Of a DNA stretch of 64,000 nucleotides, positions 18,195 through 30,708 are shown one piece after another (within the stretch, counting starts at the first letter, position 1; each line of letters begins with the position of its first letter). The notes under the pieces are model-generated. The model saw only the letters and a list, made by a program, of their open reading frames with translations, did no database searches and had not been told where the DNA came from. Source of the stretch: Lycocorax pyrrhopterus obiensis (taxonomy: Eukaryota > Chordata > Aves > Passeriformes > Paradisaeidae); assembly GCA_014706295.1 (NCBI GenBank), contig JACSVZ010000002.1, positions 16,476,494 to 16,540,493 of the forward strand, written 5' to 3'. Position numbers and translations under genes: made by a program.

Positions 18195-18250
18195 CTTTGA
18201 GGGTTCGAAGACTTTGAGGGTTCGAAGACTTTGAGGGTTCAAAGACTTTC
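18195..18250. repeat. 17-bp tandem repeat, three copies
   Basis: The unit CTTTGAGGGTTCGAAGA occurs at 18195-18211, 18212-18228 and 18229-18245 (one G to A change in the last), with a partial fourth. Each of the first two units contains the palindrome TTCGAA. Confidence 0.9.
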
Positions 18251-18260
18251 GGCCACGGCG

Positions 18261-18337
18261 GTACTGCAGGGACCTCCTGTGGTCAGTGGAAACAAGGCAC
18301 TGCACCCAGCCCTGGAGATGGGGCAGGATGGGCAGAG
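18261..18337. repeat. 77-bp segment identical to 33708-33784
   Basis: The two 77-bp segments match perfectly, while the sequence beyond each side is different. They are probably pieces of the same dispersed repeat, which I cannot name. A short CR1 3' end in + orientation follows at ~18437-18478. Confidence 0.8.
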
Positions 18338-18899
18338 TCTTCTGAGCTCAGAATTGGTTTAGCCTGTCTTGATAGATATTGTCCACCAACACTGTGAACA
18401 GGATATAGCTTTTCAGGAGAGCAGGCATGAGTTCTAGGTCTATCTAAAGGTCTCCTCCAACTCAAACTATTCTATACATTTCCTGAAAAGTCCTTAAAAG
18501 TTTCCCTCCACTTTGGAAAAAGGACATGTAAAAAGATACATAAATTTTTAAAATTCAATCCACTCTGTGATTAGTAAACACTTCCAAAACAAGCATAAGT
18601 ATTTCCCTTCTACAGAACAAATACTTTACAATTCAGCTAGTGTAGCATTCTTGCTCTGTTTCATTTCACTTTGGAATCCCAGGGATGTTAACAGTGAGTC
18701 TCTAGGACAATGTATTTTGTGGATAATTTGGTGAGTAGATGTGGAAGTACCTCTCTTAGATACCATTTGCGGAGAAGGTTTAACACTAAATTTAACTTAC
18801 ACCATAAGATTTAATACTACTAGCATGCCCTGTAGGAAAAGATTAATCTAAAATGCTGATTGCTGATTGATCAAAGGCATTTATAACTTCTTCTGTGTA

Positions 18900-19960
18900 A
18901 TACAAAGTACTGTCCTCACTGTAGATATACCTAGAATGATTTGGCCTGACCTGAAGAGACTTACTGAAGAGGATCTGTGTTTGAAGCAGTAGACAAGACT
19001 GTTATCTCCTAATGAATTTCAGGTGGTATATAAAGTCACAGATAGTGAGTGACAGCATGCAATATAGCAAACTATATTCTCTGTTTGACTTCAATGCAGA
19101 GCTTTTGCTGTTACGTTCACAATATAAGAAGATGCCTTCTTACAAGTATGAAAGTTCTTTACTATACTAAGATTTAAAACTGAATACAATGCTCTGGTTT
19201 TTAATCATAATACATTTTAAGGTATACTGGAACTTCTAGAATTGGATCCCTATTGCATAAGTGTCATTAAATTTTTCTATCTGTGGGCTCTGCTTTCAAA
19301 AGAGTGAGGTAGGTCTCACTGGAAGAAAATAAGGGCACATGTTAGGATCAGGAAAATTTAAGCCAGGGGAGTGAATGAGGGACAAAAACAATAAAATAGG
19401 ACAAAGATACACTTTAGGTTTTGCTTTTTAAACTCTTCTACTATTCTTGTTCATTTCAGCTTTCATAAGATGGTTACTAATAAAAAATCCAGTTGCTTTA
19501 CTGTATGCTTTTCACCTGGCACATTTTTAATAGTTTTGAAAACATAAGGAAAAAATCAAGTTTCATTTTTTGAGAAGAAACCTTGAGATTCACAACATCT
19601 AAAGGACTTTCAAAAAGATGCAGGTATTTGTACACATTGGAAAATTAAAATGTTTGATAATTCAGTTCATTTGATCATATTCCAAAAAAAAGGAAAAATA
19701 CATAAAAATACAATAATAATAATCTTATGCTTCTTTACATGTATATTCATAATGTAGAGGTGCAAACAGTAACAAGCCAAACAAATGACTGAAATTAATA
19801 CAGCTAGCAGAATAATGACAGAGGAATCTGGTGTGGGTTTTCTGAGTCAATGCAGAAGAGTACATTCAGCATCACCAGAAGTTCTGCAATGGCACATTCT
19901 GAGATGCTACAAAGGGTCAGAGTAATGTCAAAGTTACACAATTCCTGAGCAGGAAGATTC
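18900..19960 (-). other. 3' flank and UTR of PKS copy A
   Basis: Downstream of the PKS A stop. Its homologue in unit B is split: 38980-39420 and 44370-45131, separated by CR1-rich insertions. The match is patchy with many indels, much lower than in the gene. No separate gene is recognised. Confidence 0.7.
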
Positions 19961-22900
19961 CTATAGCCAGGTCTCATTTTCTGCACTTTCAACCACAGCA
20001 TTCTTCTTTTCAACTGTTCCATTTGCATTGCTTGTTTCTTCCAAAACTACCACTAAACTTGACAGAGTTGTGTGAGGATCAAGCAGTTTCACAAGAGGTA
20101 TGTCCACCTTTCTCTCTTGAAAGACACGGTTCTGAATTGTCATAGCTAACATAGAGTCTATGCCCAAAGACGAAAGTGGTGTATTCATGGTTAGTTCCTC
20201 TGCGTTCACGCCTGTGAGGTCACTCACCAGTGAGGTGATGTAGTCCTCAGATTTGAGAAAGGCAGTCTCTGGGACTTCCGTTTCCTCGGAGGTTCCAATC
20301 TTGTTCCTGAAATCTTCTGACATAAGCGATACAAAGCGACTTTTGAGTGAAATAATCCGAGTAAAAACGTGATGATACAAAGCTTGAAAGTTCAATTTGA
20401 CGACAGCTTGCTGCGCATTGTTTATAAGTAAGGTCTTCCTGAGATACTCATGAATTTCATGCACTTGCAGAATGTCTATGCCCTTGGATCCCAAGATGCT
20501 CTGAATGTGGCTTTGATTGAGCAGAATGCCAAGGTTCAAAGCACCCCAGTTAATGGCCTGGCCTGAAAGCCCACAGTTCCTCCGGTAGAGGCAGAAGACA
20601 TCCAGGAAAGAGTTTGCAGCTGCGTAGTTTGTCTGGGTGGCATTGCCCAGAAAGGAAGTAACAGAGGAGTAGCACACAAAGTAGTCCAGCTCCTGGCCTC
20701 TGGTAGCCCAGTGAAGATTTAGGGTCCCTGCTACTTTTGGGCTCAGCACTTTGCGAAAGTCAGCCAGCTTCAGCACTTCAAGGTGGCCATCGTGTAACGC
20801 AACAGCACTTTGGAATACACCTTTGATCGGACTCCCCACAAAGGTGTTGGCAATGGACTGGAAAGCTTTCTCAACATCACCGGTCAAAGTCACGTCACAC
20901 TGCACAGACACTACTTTGCTCCCTTTGTACTGCTGCTGCAAAGCCCTCATCTCTTCTTGCTTCTCGCTGCTGGGAACTCTCCTGGAGAGTATTGCAATAC
21001 ACCCTCCTCCATTCTCGGCTATGAATTTCACCGTTTCAAAGCCAAGTCCAGTAAGCCCCCCGACTACTACATAAACAGCGTTCTGCTTAAACAGCTGCTT
21101 CTGGGGCTCGTACAACGGGATATCTGAAAGCACACTGATGTCCTTCTGCCTTCTCAGGACAGCAAGGGGGACAGAAGTGCAGGTAAAATAGGACATCACA
21201 GAGTTTAGCCCTTCAAAGTTCTCAGTCTGCTGAAAAACAGAACCCGAGACATGTCTAAACTGTTTCATATCCATGGAACTGATCCAGGCATGTACAGCCT
21301 TGTGCAATTCCTTTAGAGGTGCTTTCCGGAAAAGGCTGGAAACAACAAGGATATGAAAGCTGATGTTTTCCTGATCAATTTCATTGACATTCTGGATACA
21401 TTCAGACTGTTGATTGCCACACACAATCACCACATCTCTAAGAAAGCACATGTGGGCCAGATCTTCCTGAGACAGTCTGTTCACTGGAGGAAGAAGAACA
21501 AGGGCATTGCACAGCTTGATATACTGGAACACGTTAGGAGTGGGCTTTGCAAGGACAGTTCTCCAACCCATCTCTTCTGCTGCTGCAGAAAGAACGTGGC
21601 ACAAAACCGATGATGGCTCTGTAGTAATAATACCCAATGTTCTGCCATGTTTCCCCTTGGGTAACCTCTGAGTGAAAATTTCCCGTGCAATGATGAAGTA
21701 CGACACACAAGGAACACTCTGGAGGAATGGGAATTTCTTTGCATTGAAACAAACTGTTGCTGGAATCTGAGCTCTGGATGATGCAGCAGTGGGATAACAT
21801 GAAACCACACGATCTCCCACTTTCACTTTTCTCACATCAATGCCTGTTGCAGTGACTGTGCCACTGAAATCAAGAGCTAAAAGTCTGTGTCTGTCTCCCG
21901 CTTGTGAGTTCCAATACAGTGTATTACCAAAGTTGCAGCTAGAAACACTAATGGGAAAATAATCTTCTGAGTGGAGACAAATTTTATCCACTTGAATTTC
22001 AACACTCTGTTTGTCCAGCTGAGTAGCAGCGCTGGTGGATAATTCCCCAGACAAGTCTTTTGCTGCGTACGCATCAGAAGTGTACAAAGTGAATGTTTGT
22101 GATTTCTGGAGAGATCTCACAGGTTGGATGTAATCAGCACCTACAAAAGGTGTGCGTCTGATTTCGGACACATAAATCCTTCCCTGGCTGATGCAAACTT
22201 CTGGATAGTCCCCACCTTTGTATTTGATAAGAACGTCTGCTAACACTGAGATGTCCAGGGAAGTGGAAGAGCTGAGGTCAATCAACTGAAATGTGATTTC
22301 TGGAACTTCAACAATACAAGTTCTGGTCATGCCATACAATGCAAACCCACAGTTAACGTGGTCCACATATCTCTCCATTGTTCTGTAGGTGATCACTCTG
22401 ATGGAACAGCGGGATGTCTTCTCTCTTAGTGCCACCACTACCTGGCGATAGGCTTCACAGCACTTTGCCAACTGATCTACCGCTTCCCTTGGGAAATCTT
22501 CATTTAACTTTTGAATTCCCCACAGGAAGAGGATTTCATCATAATCCTCAACCTCTGCTCTCATTTTATTCTGTGTATGGCCTTCCACGAGGCATTCCCA
22601 GTCTTCATACATAACATATCTCGAAGCAGGATGCAAGTACTTTTTGAGCTGCTCAGCTATCCCAAATCTGTCTGCAAACACAACGACTCTGGGCTTAAAC
22701 CCCAGATGTCCAATTGTCTGTGAAAGAGAGACTTCTTTCCACTTGTTTTCAAACAGGAATTCATTGTCTCTGGAAGATGCTTCCTTCATGAAAGTGATGG
22801 CAACGCGCTTGAGCTCAGCCAAAACGGAGCCCTGTTTGTCCACAAAGCATCCACAGACCTCAAGGCAGTTCCCAGTGGACTTGCTCATTCTCATATATAT

Positions 22901-25900
22901 CATCATTTCTTCCTCCAGCGGGCGGAGCACCACCAGGCTGCCTATCCCTGAAGGAAAGCCTGCTCTGGACTGGAATGTCCTTAAGGTCAAGACAGTACTC
23001 ATCTGCAGAAAACAGTCGAGCAGCACTGGGTGGATACAGCAGCTGTACATGTCTCTGACGGTCTCCTGATTCACCTTTATGCTTGTTATAGCTTCCTTTA
23101 GCTCCTGGCAATAATGCACGTCACTGAGCTGCCTGAATATGGAGCCATACTGAAAGCCAACCTGAGACAGTGCTTCATAAACCTCCTCTCTGCTAATCAC
23201 TGACCTGCATCTTCGATAGATGGCTTGGAAGGAGATGCTGCTTTCTTCCACCACAGTTTCAGGCTGCTTTGCCACTTGGCCAGCAGCATAAACTGCGCTG
23301 GAGGAAGAGAGAACCTCAAAGGTTGTCATGGCTTTTTGCGGACTCAGCTTGATACTCAGCACTTGGGAACTCTGTGTGAGAACACACGGCGCAGAAAAAC
23401 TGATACTCAGCTGGCAAGTGCTCAGAGGCACTTTAGGTCTTGAGCTGCTCATCACAGCGGCCAGACCAAGCTCCACGTAGAAAGCACCAGGGACTAAGGC
23501 CACCCCATTGTTCCTGTGCTCATATAAGTACGGTGTCGTGTCCTGGGACACCAGGCAGCCAAACTCCACATTGTCACTCTTTATGCCATAAATCAAAGGA
23601 TGACTGGTGCTGACACCTCTTTGGTTTGCTTGTTGATGGATATCCAGACAGGCCATGAGTTTTTGGCGATCAAATTGATATCGTGGAATGGCCACCGGAA
23701 CACTTTGATACCCATTATAAAAGTGCTGCCAGCTGGGATTATACCCCAGTTCAAACAGATTTCCTACCAGAGTGAAGAGAGTCTGATATTCTACATCCGT
23801 TTGCAAAGAGGACATCACCTTTGTGCCTTTTCCTAGAGTTTCCTTTATGCTTCGCTGCAATGCTCGGTGAGGACTTATTTCCACAAACACCACGTTTTCC
23901 CTGCCTCTGGCTGCAGTTTGGATGGCTTGTGTGAAAGCAACAGGCTCACGTGTATGCCGCGCCCAGAATTTGCCCTGAGCAAAGTCATTTTCAGATGCAG
24001 CCACTCCAGTCAGTGTTGAAATCACTTCGGTCTCCCCCTTCTGCTTTTCTAAAGGCTCTATCTTTTCTTCCAGCTCCTCGAGTATCATATCCATGCTGGG
24101 GCTGTGGTATGCAACTGGAACATTTAAAACATGAAGAAAGATGTTCCTCTGTCGGAAAGCTTCAGCTAAGTCTCTCTGGACAGCTTCCACAGCGTCCACA
24201 CTCCCAGACAAGGTGCAGGAAACAGGGCTGTTGAAAGCAGCAATGCACACCTTTCCCGAATAGGGATGCAGGTGTTCAGCAATCTCTTCAACAGGGATGT
24301 TTCCAACCACCAACATTCTGCCTCTGGCAGTCTTTGCCTGCAGCCTGCTCCGGTGATAAATCACTTTGACTGCATCTGCCAGGGAAAGGTACCCAGCAAT
24401 ATGTGCAGCAGCAGCTTCCCCCACTGAGGCGCCAACAGCAGCAATGGGCTTAATACCCCAGTGCTTCAGGAGGGAAGCTACAGCAACCTGCAGGGCAAAC
24501 AGCAAGGGCTGGGAAAGCTCTGGATTCAACAAGTCCTTTGAGCTACGATTTCTCACTGGCAGGAGGCTGATGGCAGCGTGCTGCTGAAAAAGGTCTTCTA
24601 TTTCCTTACACTTGTCTCTGAACACCGGCTCTGAGCTCAGCAGTGCCTCACTGAACTCCTTCAGCATCACGCCGTTGCCACAGAACACAAACACCAGCTG
24701 TGGTTCCACCTTGGACATGGCAGGTTCACTGCTCGCTGCCGACTTAAGCTCTTGCTGCAAGTGTTGGAGGGAATTTGTGACAAACGCTTTTCGGTACCTG
24801 TAGCTGGCATGGCTTCTTCTGCAGGCAGATGTATAGGCCAGGCTTGGGAGGGTTACAGAGTTCCTTGTGCTCAGCTGCTCGGCTGTATCGGCCATTGCCA
24901 TCTGGAGGGACTTTCGGGATGCTGCTGACAGCAGAACTAATTCCAGGGGCTTCTTAAAGGCAGGAAGAGGCTCTGGCTGCTTCACCTGCCTGACTACAAC
25001 ATGAGCATTGGTTCCTCCAAATCCAAAGCAGTTGATGCCAGCTACTCTTCCGTACTCACTCGATTCTTCCCAGGGCTCTACAGCTGTGGCCACGGCAAGG
25101 TTTAATTTCTCTGTATCGATGCTGCTCATCTCCTTCGAGTAATGCAAGGATGGAACAATCTTTCCATGATGCATCATCAGGAGCACTTTGATCAACCCGG
25201 CTGCTCCAGCAGCCGATTCCGTGTGCCCAATATTTCCTTTCACGGAACCGATTTTCAGAATGGAAACTCGGGAAGACCTGTTTTTGCTAATGACACTACC
25301 CAGGCTTTCAGCTTCAGTAGGATCTCCAGCAGCAGTTCCTGTGCCATGGGCTTCAATGTACTGCACAACTGAGGGATCAACACGACTTTCATAAATGCTG
25401 CGCAGTAACTTCTCTTGCTCTATTTGAGACGGTCTCGTGATCGGAGTCGTGGACCTGCCGTTCTGATTGACTGCACTGATGTTTATCACACCCCAGATCT
25501 TGTTGTAGTCTTCCTTGGCCTGTTCCATGAAAAGTTAAATTGTCTTTAATAAACTCATGCTTTCTCTGTAGAGAAGACAACAAAATACCACAACAAAGCC
25601 AAGAACACAGAGAATATGATGCTAACTTTTAAATGTGGCATCCTTTTCCTATGCTAGGGGAAGTGCATAAATGCTTAAGAAATGCTTCATTAATCTTAAG
25701 CTTGAATCGGAAAAACTTCTCTGGAAAAGTCATTATTAGAGCTGAAGACACAAAACCCAGGCAAGCAACCAATCTTAGTTCAGGCTGCTTCACAAGCAAT
25801 CTTACCTTTTCCAGTGGTTTGAGGAAAACAACACCACAGCCTTCTCCCCTTCCATAGCCATCTGCCTTCTTGGAGAAGGGTTTGCTTATGCCCTCCGGAG

Positions 25901-28900
25901 AGATCATTTTTGCTTTACTGAGGGATACAAAGGTGCGGGGATCGATGATGCAGTTCACCCCACCACAGATTGCTGCCTCGCAGTCTCCTGCAGTCAAACA
26001 GAAACATACTCATGTTGAGATGGCCCAGGTGATAGACAGAAACAGCAGCAATCCTGATTTCATTGTCCAGCATCTCTTCAGTCCCGTTACCTGATTTAAT
26101 GGCTCGCAAGGCGTAGTGCAGAGCAAAAAGAAAAGATGAACACGCAGTGTCAACAGTCAGGGACGGTCCAGTCAGATTAAATGTGAAAGAGACCCTGTTG
26201 GCAGCAATGCTCATTGCTGTTCCAGTACCATCATAATGATTTATTTCACTCACTGCTCTGCTGGTTATGATTTCATAGTCTCGATTCATGAGACCTGGAA
26301 AACATCAGACACGTGTCAAGTTAACCCAAGCCAACAACAGGCATGTACAGCTCGAAACCGGATGGCGTGTTTTGGTTTTCAGTGTTAAGGCAAAACCACG
26401 CGGCATCAGTGCTCCTATGGTGAAGCTTTGCTCCAACACAAGTCAAAGGCAAAACTCACAGCAATTTCCCCTGGACCCAACTTACACAAACTTACACAAA
26501 CTTACACAAACATAGCTAACACTTGAAATTCCTACTTGCCCTGGAAACGACAGGCCTTTCCTGATGGCTTAGCTCACTGTGTGATGCAGTTAAGGTCTCT
26601 GTAGGCTGCTGAGACCCCTGTATCTCTGTTTGAGACTGGGTGGTTTAGTTTAGCTATGAGAATATTTATCAACAAGTTACAAGGAGGGTGGCTCAAACAT
26701 AAATGTACAAGACATTAGCTTTAGTTCCTCAGATGTACCAAGTTAAAGGTCACAGCACAAACTACATCCAATACTTTGTTTTCATAATGTTTTTTCACAC
26801 TGTGACCAGTAAGAAACAGTAAAGAAGAAAGGGGCCTGTGAGAGCAGTCTTGTTCTTTTTCTGGGAACACTATGTTTGGAATACCGTGGATCCCCAAGTC
26901 CACATGTGGAAAATGCAGTACCTCTATTCAGAGAGCAAGGAATAGTGCCCTCAGTGGAAGAAGAGCATCTCTCAGACTAAAAGGTAATCTAAAGCATTTC
27001 CCCTTTAGGTATATCAGCCAAACTACCCCAGAAAACTTCTCTTTAAAGAGACACAGATTACACCAGCAATAATGTGCTGTTACTCTAGTATTGTCTTATA
27101 AATGTCTTTCAACAGCCCTCGGTATCATCTCCTCAGTAACTTTTCTGGTACTGACAGAAGCAGTTGGACAAGTGTGCCTTGGTACCATTCTAATGTCCAC
27201 AGGAGGATTTCTGCTTCTTTAAAAGGATATTAACTCCCACAACACCTTAAGCAACATTATACTGGAAAACAGTATACTGGGGAAAAAGGGTAGGCCTGTG
27301 TAGAAGCCCAGAAGAGAAGGGGCTAATGTGTACCTGTCAAACACTGGTTGCCAGATACCCAGGGAGCCAACCAAGGATTGTCAGTAATAACCAAGAATTG
27401 TTGAAAGAACAAGAGGAGAAGGGGACCATGCAGAGGCAGGGCAGCACTTTTCTGGGATAAACATTCCTTGTTCTGCTCCAGAGACACAACCACAGAATCA
27501 ATTAGGTTGGAAAAGACCGCTAAGGTCATTGAGTCCACCGTATGGTCAAACACCACCCTGTCGACTGGACCATGGCACTAAATGCCACATCCAGTCTTTC
27601 CTCTAACACCTCCGGGGACGGTGACTCCACCACCTCCCTGGGCAGCCGATTCCCATGTCCAGTCACCCTTTCTGTGAAGAATTTCTCCCTAATGTCCAAC
27701 CTGAACCTCCCCTGGCACAGCCTGAGGCCATGTCCTCTCATTCTGTCTCTAGTTGCCTGGGAGGAGAAGTTGATCCCCACATCACTACACCCTCCTTTCA
27801 GGCAGTTGTAGAGAGAGATAAAATCACCCCTGAGCCTCCTCTTCTCAGGCTAAACACCCCCAGCTCCCTCAGCTGCTCCTCATTGGATTTGTGCTCCAGG
27901 CCCTTCCCAGCTCTGCTGCGCTTCTCTGGACTTACTCCAGCCCCTCAATGTCCTTCCTGAACTGAGGGGCCCAGAAGCGGACACAGGACTCAAGTTGTGG
28001 CCTCATCACTGCCCTGCTCCTGTGGTCACACTATTGCTGATACAGGCCAGGATGCCACTGGCACTCTTGGCCACCTGGGATCACACTGGCTCGTGTTCAG
28101 CTGCTGTCCACCAGCACCCCCAAGTTCTTTTCTGCTGGGACGCTTTCAGACCACTCTGTCCCCATGAACAAACAAAAGACAGCATCATCACAGAAGTGAG
28201 AATGAAGCGTTGACCCAAGGTCACTCTGGGCAGGGGAAGGGTCAAGACCACACAAGACCCAAGACCTCCAAAGCCTCTGATGCATTTCCAGAAAAGTCTG
28301 AAAGAAGGGACTGGACATGACAACTAATTTGCATAGAAAGAGAGAAACCTGTCTTCGGGGCAGGGAAACCTACCTATAAAAAGGTATCCCCACCCAGGCC
28401 AGGGGGTGCCCCCAGGACACCAGACATGTCATCAGCCAGACTGATGCTGGAACCAGGAGTGGTGATCTCTTCTTCTCTCTCTCTCTCCCTTTCTTTAATT
28501 TATCTCTTCCTTTCCCTCTTTCCTTCCACCCTACCTCTTTATCCACAACCCACTGCTGTGTGCTGATGTAGCAGGTCAGTGACCAACATTCCAATTTCCA
28601 TGCCAAGTGTGTAATTTACTATTAAAACTTCGTGATTTTTTGCAGACCCAAGCAATTACACATCTTGGGTGTTCCCTTCCCCTTAAGGGTGAAACGTCAC
28701 AGCCTGGCTTGGGAGTATCTTTCCCAAGAAGGGCTGGGTTGGGGAGGCAGTTTTAACTGTTTCCTGCTTCACTTCAGTGCCTGAACACAGGAAGAAGAGC
28801 ACCAAAAAGAGATACAGGAATTTTACCATGAACTTCCAGAGTAGCCTGGTAATTCTTACCAAAAGCAACCAGTAGTGCCATAGCACAGTAGCCTTAGATC

Positions 28901-30421
28901 TCCAGGCTAGATCCAGCCTAGATCCAGCCTAGATAACATGGAAAGGTTATAAAGGAGTGCTCCAATCTTTGTGAGGTGCAAACACACTTTCTTTGCTGTG
29001 AAATTTTCATCTTACCAATAAAAACACCTGTTTTGGTACCACTGACAGATTCTACAGGAACTCCTGCATCCTCCAGGGCTTTGTATGTGCACTCTATCAG
29101 TAACTTCTGCTGTGGATCCATGCGTTCAGCTTCCAAATTATTAATCCCAAAGAGGTGGTTGTCAAATGAATTGAATCTGAAATGCACAGACCAGAATATG
29201 ATATGACATATGTATATAAGATGCTTTTACTTCTAGACTCGCAGTAAACATTTTTTGCAACTTCAAGAAATACTCATGCTTCTCTAACAATACATTCAAA
29301 ATACTTTCTGTGTGTGTATGTGTGTGTTTGTCGTTAAAAGCATCTTCAAAATAGGCCCATGCTTACAAAAGACCAAGTCCAAGTTCAATCTTGTGTCCCA
29401 AGATCAGATTTCTATGGCCTTCCGTCATCTCTTGATTTCAGTCCAGGATTCAGTATCTAACATGGGACTAAGCATTAAATTCATTCTGGGTCCTATGATT
29501 CAACCCTGCCAAGTATAAATCTCAGGAGACGATAACATTTCTTCTGTGCATGTCAACTTCTCCTTTGAATGAAGCTCTACCTGTAGCCTGAGGATTTAAG
29601 GTGAACATGGAATTCAAATAAAAGACACTTATGCTGACCTTACTGTAATCTGCTATTCTTCACACTGGTCACAGCCCCTGAACAGCTGTACCCACAGTCT
29701 AAGTGCAACAAAAATCAGTGGTGCAGCAGGGTAACACACTCACTCATTGAGAAGAGCAGCTCGTGTTGTACATATTTTTCCTGGCTTGTTATCATCTGGA
29801 TCATACCATTCCTTGGCATTAAATCTCTCAGGGGGGATTTCTACCGTGCAGTTTTTGCCTTCCTCCAGGACTTTCCAGAAATTGTCAATTCCATCTCCTG
29901 TTGTACAGAGTTTTTAAAACAGATTAAATTATGCACTCCCCCTCCCCATGCAGGCTCAGAAATGCACAATCAGCTACAAGGACCTCCCACATGTAAATCT
30001 AGGCTGCTCAAGAAGACTTGCCACAGAAAGAAGTGATCAGTCTTTGGTGAGAGGAAAATGAAAAAGCATGACTGATCTCCTCACGGCTTGTCTAAAAGCA
30101 AAGGAACCCCACAAAATCCTTAACCACCTTCTCTCCCCATTTCCCTACCATCTCACTGCATCTACTCTACATACTGTAATAAAGCAAGAAGCTTTCTTTT
30201 AGGAAAACCCAACCTGTTTATGTTACAGGCAAAGCTGATGATAATGTCCAGCCCTTGATCTGTCCTGTTCCTGGGGATGCAGAGTCCTGTAACAATGCAC
30301 AGTCACCCAGCCACTGAACACACAGAAAGTTCAAATCATCCCAGACCCATCCAGCTCCTTTGTATGAGTTTCATGTGCAGCTCAATGCCCTGATCAATGC
30401 CCTGCCCACAGTACTGCAGCT

Positions 30422-30455
<34 letters not shown>

Positions 30456-30700
30456 AGCAGACAGATTCAGACCAATTAGTTTCCACCACAGCACCACCTT
30501 TCAAAAAGATCCCACAAGCAGCAAAGCAACAAATTCTACTAGGGGACAAACATGGTGTTTTCCTCCATTTGAACATTAATAAAAGACTCTGCTTTTCAAT
30601 GTCCACTCAGAGCCTGCTTTGCTTTTACCCCAGACTCACCTCCCGGAAAGTTGCATCCTATTCCAACAATAGCAACTTCATCTGCAGTCTCGATCTCCAT
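19961..30700 (-). CDS. Type I polyketide synthase, copy A (GASVG acyltransferase motif)
   Basis: Six coding exons: 30640-30700, 29744-29897, 29016-29176, 26091-26294, 25806-25987 and 19961-25519, all GT..AG and in phase, giving 2106 residues. KS has Cys177, His312 and His353. AT has Ser619, Arg644 and His726, but the motif reads GASVG rather than GHSVG (Ala618). DH has HxxxGxxxxP at His922 and DxxxQ at Asp1089. A pseudo-KR and a degenerate ER-like region follow (~1180-1700). KR has GGLTGLG (~1741) with Lys1849, Ser1873, Tyr1886 and Asn1890. ACP has Ser2043 in GIDS. No thioesterase is present. The enzyme should condense malonyl units and leave double bonds, acting in the cytosol on an ACP-bound chain. 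The bird orthologue in budgerigar makes yellow psittacofulvins. The TAG stop comes nine codons before that of copy B. A splice acceptor 8 bases upstream of the ATG (first exon base 30708) implies an unseen 5' noncoding exon. A sense-strand solo LTR lies ~0.6 kb upstream. Whether AT works is uncertain. Confidence 0.92.
25520..30639 (-). other. Introns 1-5 of PKS copy A
   Basis: Intron 4, between exons 4 and 5, is only ~100 bp. The longest, between exons 3 and 4, is 2.7 kb and contains the CR1 at 27490-28170. The introns match those of copy B almost base for base outside the private insertions, which is why the pair looks recently homogenised. A short TCTG microsatellite lies near 30422-30456. 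Confidence 0.8.
27490..28170 (-). mobile_element. CR1 LINE fragment in PKS copy A intron
   Basis: The CR1 3' end in reverse orientation begins near 27490 (CACAGAATCA) and extends ~680 bp through the usual 3' region. Copy B lacks this element together with non-CR1 sequence on both sides (A 27381-28440), so a deletion in B is simpler than an insertion in A. Confidence 0.88.
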
Positions 30701-30708
30701 CTCCTGGG

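Noticed and set aside
18195..18250. CRISPR-like spaced repeat
   Set aside because: The units are 17 bp and directly adjacent, with no spacers. It is a small minisatellite in a vertebrate genome.
23461..23640. Possible colour-loss allele at the known PKS site
   Set aside because: The budgerigar blue change is R644W. Residue 644 lies at ~24351-24353 in copy A and ~49549-49551 in copy B, and both encode Arg, so neither carries that allele.
25520..25528. ATG at the start of the large PKS ORF (MEQ) as the true start
   Set aside because: Splicing from the previous exon joins at GCC just after CAG, giving continuous KS sequence. The MEQ codons are intron sequence, and starting there would lose the KS active-site Cys.
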